A stretch of DNA of 64,000 bases, taken from positions 43,928-107,927 of the forward strand of contig NZ_PYAW01000011.1 of the NCBI RefSeq assembly GCF_003014755.1. Reading direction: 5' to 3'. The position numbers and the translations under genes were made by a program. Shown in pieces: positions 58,801 through 64,000 of the stretch. Source of the stretch: Chitinophaga niastensis. Its GTDB lineage: Bacteria > Bacteroidota > Bacteroidia > Chitinophagales > Chitinophagaceae. The notes below the pieces were generated by a model. That model was given only the letters and a program-made list of their open reading frames with translations. It made no database searches and was not told where the DNA came from. Each line of letters opens with the position of its first letter. The first letter of the stretch is position 1.

Positions 58801-60201
58801 TTAATTATTTTCTATCGGAAAAGAGATTTTAAAAATCGTTTTGCCGGGTTCGGATAATAACTTCACCGATCCCCTGTGGCGTTGTACTATCTGTGTAACT
58901 ACATCCAGTCCCAGGCCGGTACCCTTGCCCATTTCCTTGGTGGTGAAAAAAGGTTCAAACACCCTTGATCTAATTTCTTCCGGGATACCGGAACCGTCAT
59001 CAGTAATACTGACATGAACGCATTGGCGGTCGTAGTCTGTTGTTATTTCAAGTCGCCCTTTTTTATTCACTTCTATGGCATCAATGGCATTGTCAATCAG
59101 GTTTGTCCATACCTGGTTCAATTCGCCCGGTAGTGCTTTTACTTTGGGTAGTGTAGCATCATATTTTTCCACCACTTCAATATTGCCTTTACGGATCTTG
59201 TAATCCAGCATAGCGAGTGTATTACGGATACCATCGTGAATATCGATGAATTGTTTATCCGGTTCCTGATCCATGTAAGTATATCTTTTAACAGCTCCTA
59301 CCAGGTCGGAAATCCTTTTGGCGGAGAGTTGCAGATCACCGATCATCCTGTTGGCCACCAACGCACTTTGTATCCAGTTGAAGATAACCGGCAAATGTTC
59401 ATGCGGTAATTGTTTGCTGAATATTTCCAGGTCGTTTATTTCCAATCCATATTCTGCCAGTGCTTCTCCTGTTTCTATCTGATCGATATTTTTGCTTTCC
59501 AGCCAATCCTGTATTGCTGTTTCTTTATCAGAAAAATCCATTAAGCTCAGCGGTTTTACTGGTTTCCCGGCTTGTATGCGGAGTAATTCATCCACGATAA
59601 CAGTTGTCTGCTCCTGTGTTAACTGTATGGCTGCCATTTCTTTGAATATGCCCGGGATATTGCGGATATTCTTCTGTAATGCTGCCGTACTGCGTGTAAT
59701 AGCGGCCACCGGGTTATTCAGTTCATGTGCCAGTCCGGCAGATAATTTTCCCAGCGCCATCATTTTTTCATTCTGCTGCAGGCTGGAAGTTGCTTCCCGT
59801 ACGCGGCTGGTCATGATATGCACCAGTGCTTCTGTGAGTTCGTAATGCTGCTCTATGTTTGCTTTGAGCTTTTCAGCAGCACAGGCGAGTACCCTGGTAT
59901 CCTTGATACAAGTGCCATTTCCGATGGCAGCTTTTGCCCGGGAGAAAGGGAGCCAGCCGGTGATGCTATCGTCATTCAGCTCTGCTATTTCGCGGTAATG
60001 GCCATTCAAAGTGGCAGAGATGCGAACTTTGCCATTGATGACAACCATAGTAGTGTTGATAGGATCGCCTGTTTTAAATAGTAGTCCTCCTTCCGGTACC
60101 AGTCTTTCTTCCGATTGATCGATAAACCATTGTAACTGCTCCACCGGCACCTCTTTCAGGGCAGGGATATTTTTCAACTGCATGGCGGTGATAGGTTCCA
60201 T
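58801..60201 (-). CDS. Histidine kinase with N-terminal cyclic-nucleotide-binding domain
   Basis: 466 residues, no membrane segment. Residues about 5-125 form a cNMP-binding-like barrel (EERLVPEGGLLFKTGDPIN; MVVINGKVRISATL). The dimerisation/phosphoacceptor helix has LSAGLAHELNNPVAAITRST; HATPase with LNQVWTNLIDNAIDAIE, DDGSGIPEEIRSRVFEPFFT and GTGLGLDVVTQIVQRH. The phosphoryl partner is almost certainly the receiver domain of the next gene product, 10 bases downstream. Ligand of the sensor barrel (cNMP or redox metabolite) unknown. Confidence 0.9.
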   Translation of the reverse strand: MEPITAMQLKNIPALKEVPVEQLQWFIDQSEERLVPEGGLLFKTGDPINTTMVVINGKVRISATLNGHYREIAELNDDSITGWLPFSRAKAAIGNGTCIKDTRVLACAAEKLKANIEQHYELTEALVHIMTSRVREATSSLQQNEKMMALGKLSAGLAHELNNPVAAITRSTAALQKNIRNIPGIFKEMAAIQLTQEQTTVIVDELLRIQAGKPVKPLSLMDFSDKETAIQDWLESKNIDQIETGEALAEYGLEINDLEIFSKQLPHEHLPVIFNWIQSALVANRMIGDLQLSAKRISDLVGAVKRYTYMDQEPDKQFIDIHDGIRNTLAMLDYKIRKGNIEVVEKYDATLPKVKALPGELNQVWTNLIDNAIDAIEVNKKGRLEITTDYDRQCVHVSITDDGSGIPEEIRSRVFEPFFTTKEMGKGTGLGLDVVTQIVQRHRGSVKLLSEPGKTIFKISFPIENN

Positions 60202-60303
60202 ATATTCAGGATTGGAATTTTTCGGTAGTGAATTCTCTTATCAAATATAAGCTTTCGGGCTACTTAAAGTGATAATAATTTCAAGTAGATTTGACGTCTA
60301 TCC

Positions 60304-60575
60304 CTGTACGACAAAGACACCCAATTAATTGCCGGCAGCATTGTGTTGCTGAACTATGAAACGCTGGAAGTGATGGAAGTATCTTCGCATTGCATGGAGG
60401 TAACCTTTCCTTATATACCTGGATTATTTTCTTTCAGAGAGATGCCACCACTGTTACGGGCATACGAAAAACTAACGAGACATCCATCTGTGATGGGCAA
60501 GGGCGGGCGCACCAGTGTTGCTGATCATTATGCGCGGCGGGCTTTACTGGAATATAAAGGGCCATCAAAGTGAGT
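60304..60575 (+). pseudogene. nfi: Endonuclease V (nfi) fragment
   Basis: The frame starting about 60304 reads YDKDTQLIAGSIVLLNYETL and then FPYIPGLFSFREMPPLLRAY followed by EKLTRHPSVM, the middle of endonuclease V (deoxyinosine-specific DNA repair). After that the correct sequence (CDGQGRAH) continues in another frame, so there is a frameshift; the N-terminal catalytic part and the C-terminal third are missing. A dead remnant just upstream of the second tRNA-Asp. Confidence 0.8.
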
Positions 60576-60636
60576 GCTGCCAGTGCTTTCAGCTGATTAT
60601 TTTTTAAAGTATTTGGTTAATTGAAATAATTATTTA

Positions 60637-60644
60637 TATATTTG
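60637..60644 (+). promoter_or_regulatory. -7 promoter element of the second tRNA-Asp
   Basis: TATATTTG fits TAnnTTTG; TTTG at 60612-60615 is 21 bases upstream. It predicts transcription from about 60650, shortly before the tRNA at 60694. Confidence 0.6.
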
Positions 60645-60693
60645 CAGCCCTGAAGGGGGAATACAATGTGGCTGAAAAGCCCGTCTGTAGGAA

Positions 60694-60767
60694 GGATCAG
60701 TAGTTCAGTTGGTTAGAATGCCGCCCTGTCACGGCGGAGGTCGCGGGTTCGAGTCCCGTCTGGTCCG
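60694..60767 (+). tRNA. tRNA-Asp (GTC), second copy
   Basis: Identical over all 74 bases to the copy at 36099-36172: acceptor GGATCAG / CTGGTCC, anticodon loop CTGTCAC, T-loop TTCGAGT; no encoded CCA. Flanking sequences differ. Confidence 0.97.
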
Positions 60768-60797
60768 CGGAATTAACTGGAAAGTTAGCAAAAAATT

Positions 60798-60832
60798 AAA
60801 AGCCTTCAGACTATTTATCTGAAGGCTTTTTT
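60798..60832 (+). terminator. Terminator of the second tRNA-Asp
   Basis: AAAAGCCTTCAGA pairs with TCTGAAGGCTTTT around a 7-base loop, followed by TTG. Confidence 0.9.
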
Positions 60833-60936
60833 GTTGTATACTGATATAGAATATTAGACTAGCAGCCATGCTTAGTCTAAAATTAAATGATTTTGACTGT
60901 CAAAGGGGTGGAGGAATTGCCCTACTAAAACCTCTA

Positions 60937-63651
60937 TCATCGTCCAATATTTTCTTTCCTATACTCTTCTACGGGCAATATCTCCGCCAAATAACTAAAA
61001 TACGGCTGTAGCTTCCATAGTTCCCTATTACCAATAACGTACACATATTTCTTAGCACGGGTCACCGCTACATTTAACATATTGGGAGCTTGCGCTACCC
61101 ACTCTCTTGCTCGAGACGCATAAGGGTCACTCCCCAGAATTATAAAAACAATATCAGCTTCTTTTCCCTGAAACCTATGAATCGTTCCGCATTCAACATC
61201 ATCGAAAATTTGCTGACATTCCGATGCAACTGATTTAAAAGGAGAGATGATATAAATAGTGCCCGTTTCGCTATTTTCGTGGAGGATGTTCATTTTTTCC
61301 CTCAGCGCCTCTATTTCATCGGTAATGATGTGTCCATGATTGCGATTGCTTCTAACATCTATCCAGGTACTTTTTCCGATAGAAATATTTAACTGTCCAT
61401 CTTGGGTTACTTTCACCATCTGGCCATCATATGCTATCGTATTTGAAATCGTAAACATAGGATCAGCACATCTTCTATGTGCTCTCAAAGGGAAGCCGGT
61501 CCATATCTTTTCATTTTTGCCAAGTACATAAGTTCCAAAAGCTGTAGTTCTATCAGCTAATAGTTGGGTTGAGGAGTATAGAGGAGACCAGTATGGAACT
61601 GGTATATCATAATTTTTCTGCAATACTTTTCCAAGCAATTCAGACACTGTCACCACAGGCATTACCTGCAAAGTATCTCCAATCACGATACAACGTTGAG
61701 AACGCCAGATGGCACCACAGGCAGATTGTGGTGTGGCCTGTCCCGCTTCATCTAACATTAGCCAGCCTATATCAGCTTGTCCTAATTTCTTAAGGAAACG
61801 TTCGATAGACGCCAAGGCAGAAGAAACAACCGGTATACAAAAGAAGAAAGTATCCCATAATATCTTAGCAGCAGCATCGTTGATTAATCCGGTATTCTTT
61901 CCTGCCAGCATGTTGAGGAACATCTCAATATTCGCTTTAAAATGCCTCGCATTTATCTTTATTGCATGCTCTATTAATTCCAGACTCTTCAGAAAGATAT
62001 TACTTCTTAAGGTGTTTATAGTAACCGATGAATAAGGTAACATCCGATGAATATCTGCCATCTTCATTTGAGAGACATTTTGATCTATGATATTCTCTGG
62101 AAGTATTTTATAAGTATGAATCAACTGATTTTTAAGATTAAGCAAAGTATCATTATCCAGTCGCTTATAATCTTTTGGAAAATACAATGCCAGAACCCCT
62201 TCATGATAAGTAGCAGCAATTTTCTGGAATGTCTTAAATTCACTTAATAATGCTTTCAATTCAGTCGCAACTCTATGAAATTCTTCTTTATGGTGCGTTT
62301 CTGCATATTCATTATCAAGGCTATTCAACAATTTCCCAAAGTTACCTGTAGTTAACAGGTTATACCTAAAATTTTTACAATTCGTACTGTTACCCAATAC
62401 CGCACTTAAAATCGCCCAAGTTTGTTCTTTATCGCCCATCTTCTGAGCCGTCTCTATGAAATAGCTTGCATGAGGAAACGATTCTACATCAATACTTTTC
62501 ACCTGGGGAAGTTCTTTCGAAATGTTCTCCACAGCTGTATTATTATTACTTGAAATGAGTATACCATCGTTAGCAAAAACACCGGATAATATATTATAGT
62601 AATAGCTATCCCCTACAAATATCCGTTTCTTACTAAACAATTTGTTGACGCCAGTATCTAAAAGCCGTTCCGCCCTTTTTAGTATAACGTCGGCAACTAC
62701 TTCCCTTAATAAAGTGGTTTTTCCTGTACCAGGAGGGCCATTGACACCTAGTAATCCAGATTCATTATGTAATTTACTTAAAGACATGTATACGGCTGCC
62801 TGTTGAGCACTATGCAATCCATGCACAGGATTTGAAGGCCAGCGAGCAGCAGATTGATATTGAGGATGTATGCATTGGATAATGATACCATTCTCTTGTA
62901 TATCATAGCGATCCTCAATACATATTTTCTCCTGCAAGTATGCAGTCAATGGTTGACCAATATCTTTTTTACTATGCACCAAGTCAATAAGATTGCTCAG
63001 GTCGGCTGTATAAAAGCTATTTAAAAAAGGAGTTTCAGGTTCGGTAGTAGCATGTATTAACTCAGAAACACATAGTATATCAGTTTTTTCTCTAAAGACC
63101 GATGTAATTTTTCTGAGATCATTTATTTCATTCTCAATCTGTATCCAAGTAAGAGGTATTATATTCTCCTCATCATCTTCTTCGACCTCTTCAATCCCAA
63201 AACGGACCGGCAGCTCAGTATATGCAAGGTCCAGATCTTCTTTCACTTTATCTAATGATGTGCCTGCAATAAGCACTTCTACAGCATAAGAAAAAGCGGC
63301 TCTTGTATATGTTTTATAGTATATACATCCTTTCTCATCTACAACAATAGCAGATAACCAGGTACTACCTAAAAGAGGTTCTATCTGTTCTTCATCATCA
63401 GTAACTGCCGTTCTGATTACGTCAAGCACTCGTTGTTTCAGCATACAACCGAAGTAGATAGTGTGTTTCCATTTTCTGTCGGGCACACTAACGGAGGAAG
63501 GTGTTTCCCATGGAAATAAAACATTTGAACGAAGCTGGGTAAATTTCCGCGTGTCTCTTATTTTCTGCTCAGGCAGATCAGGTAGATTAAAAGCTTCAAT
63601 GGCTCTCCAAAATTTCAATACGTTTAAGCTATGGGCTTTTTTTTTATTCAT
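60937..63651 (-). CDS. Superfamily 1 (UPF1/Dna2-like) helicase
   Basis: 904 residues. N-terminal ~270 residues (LKFWRAIEAFNLPDLPEQK at the start, then an acidic stretch EEVEEDDEE) are of unknown function. Helicase motifs: Walker A GVNGPPGTGKTTLL; motif Ia ISSNNNTAVENIS; Walker B WLMLDEAGQATPQSA; motif III VIGDTLQVMPVV; then YIISPFKSVA, GTIHRFQGKEADIVF and LNVAVTRAKKYVYVIG. A helical insertion lies between motifs Ia and II. Probable nucleic-acid helicase. It ends 170 bases from tRNA-Asp, and its AT-rich composition suggests an accessory or defence-type gene; that role is inference. Confidence 0.88.
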   Translation of the reverse strand: MNKKKAHSLNVLKFWRAIEAFNLPDLPEQKIRDTRKFTQLRSNVLFPWETPSSVSVPDRKWKHTIYFGCMLKQRVLDVIRTAVTDDEEQIEPLLGSTWLSAIVVDEKGCIYYKTYTRAAFSYAVEVLIAGTSLDKVKEDLDLAYTELPVRFGIEEVEEDDEENIIPLTWIQIENEINDLRKITSVFREKTDILCVSELIHATTEPETPFLNSFYTADLSNLIDLVHSKKDIGQPLTAYLQEKICIEDRYDIQENGIIIQCIHPQYQSAARWPSNPVHGLHSAQQAAVYMSLSKLHNESGLLGVNGPPGTGKTTLLREVVADVILKRAERLLDTGVNKLFSKKRIFVGDSYYYNILSGVFANDGILISSNNNTAVENISKELPQVKSIDVESFPHASYFIETAQKMGDKEQTWAILSAVLGNSTNCKNFRYNLLTTGNFGKLLNSLDNEYAETHHKEEFHRVATELKALLSEFKTFQKIAATYHEGVLALYFPKDYKRLDNDTLLNLKNQLIHTYKILPENIIDQNVSQMKMADIHRMLPYSSVTINTLRSNIFLKSLELIEHAIKINARHFKANIEMFLNMLAGKNTGLINDAAAKILWDTFFFCIPVVSSALASIERFLKKLGQADIGWLMLDEAGQATPQSACGAIWRSQRCIVIGDTLQVMPVVTVSELLGKVLQKNYDIPVPYWSPLYSSTQLLADRTTAFGTYVLGKNEKIWTGFPLRAHRRCADPMFTISNTIAYDGQMVKVTQDGQLNISIGKSTWIDVRSNRNHGHIITDEIEALREKMNILHENSETGTIYIISPFKSVASECQQIFDDVECGTIHRFQGKEADIVFIILGSDPYASRAREWVAQAPNMLNVAVTRAKKYVYVIGNRELWKLQPYFSYLAEILPVEEYRKENIGR

Positions 63652-63941
63652 TGATTACATTGTGGTTAACTGTCAAAAGATATGATACTAATATAAGAAA
63701 ATATTAAGCCAATAATCTTATGAAGAATATCTGTGAAGCATATACTTATCAGTAGGGCAAATTTTGATAATACATTTGAATTAGTATAGCACTATATCTA
63801 TGAAGAGGAAAGGGTTAAGTATAATTTATTATATATACCCCAATAATTTCAAATTGGATATAAAATAATCAATAGCCGATTCGTTCAAAATCAATTCATG
63901 TCGTTAATCATTGTTGTCCGGGAAAACTATAATTTAAAGAG
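63652..63941. other. AT-rich region upstream of the helicase gene
   Basis: About 290 bases without a supported gene on either strand; presumably contains the helicase promoter. Nothing else is evident. Confidence 0.4.
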
Positions 63942-63971
63942 CAAAAAAAGGGCAGTTCAATAGAACCGCCC
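63942..63971 (-). terminator. Terminator of a leftward gene beyond the window
   Basis: GGGC-GTTC pairs with GAAC-GCCC (one mismatched pair) around AATA; minus-strand TTTTTTTGCTC follows. It should end a transcript entering from the right edge. Confidence 0.7.
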
Positions 63972-64000
63972 TAATTAGTTATGTTTGAGTTACCACACAA

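Overview
The window looks like a chromosome segment of a Bacteroidota member, most likely Chitinophaga or a close relative in the Chitinophagaceae. Evidence: several upstream regions carry the Bacteroidota promoter -7 element TAnnTTTG; secreted proteins end in type IX secretion (T9SS) sorting domains; the Bacteroidota-style genes include a sulfite reductase fused to a HEPN domain, a 408-residue IspH and six-domain S1. The assignment is inferred from sequence features, not from a database match.

Layout. 1-14.2 kb is mostly housekeeping: the end of a bactofilin, an AtpZ-like protein, SprT, an M28 peptidase, yidC, pyrG, a thioesterase, an HD hydrolase, DUF488, then the leftward siroheme/sulfite reductase operon (cysI-HEPN, cobA, Met8-type gene). 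That operon has a complete-looking leader: a promoter, a 25-residue Cys/Ser-rich leader peptide, an antiterminator and a terminator. 14.2-23.4 kb holds a 301-bp near-perfect inverted repeat, rpsA, rhomboid, ispH, a LytTR two-component pair and cmk. 23.5-29.3 kb is a three-gene leftward surface operon whose proteins carry phage-tail-fibre-like modules and a 36-bp tandem repeat. 29.7-36.0 kb holds clpC, STAS, rnz, dapA and accA.

36.1-44.7 kb reads as an accessory island beside tRNA-Asp. A ~55-bp direct repeat of the tRNA 3' end plus its terminator recurs 8.5 kb away, and a decayed serine-recombinase C-terminus abuts each copy. Cargo: a TPR protein, a LodA/LodB-type quinoprotein oxidase pair, a sterol-desaturase-like hydroxylase, TetR, an alpha/beta hydrolase and a broken carboxypeptidase-regulatory-like gene. 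45.2-56.2 kb encodes secreted and envelope proteins: a giant BNR/PKD/LamG/discoidin T9SS protein, a collagen-like lipoprotein, a GH29 fucosidase, a quinone reductase, DinB and a carbohydrate porin.

56.6-64 kb: a 59-residue peptide gene with a bacteriocin-type leader and a six-cysteine core whose spacing matches the CS-alpha-beta defensin pattern, including a GxC gamma-core. Next comes a leftward redox-signalling operon (cNMP-domain histidine kinase, receiver-glutaredoxin-like-TrxR fusion lacking its redox cysteines, UBP zinc finger), a broken endonuclease V gene, a second identical tRNA-Asp and an SF1 helicase.

The strongest leads are the defensin-like peptide (56594-56773) and the putative cysteine attenuator (12174-12392).
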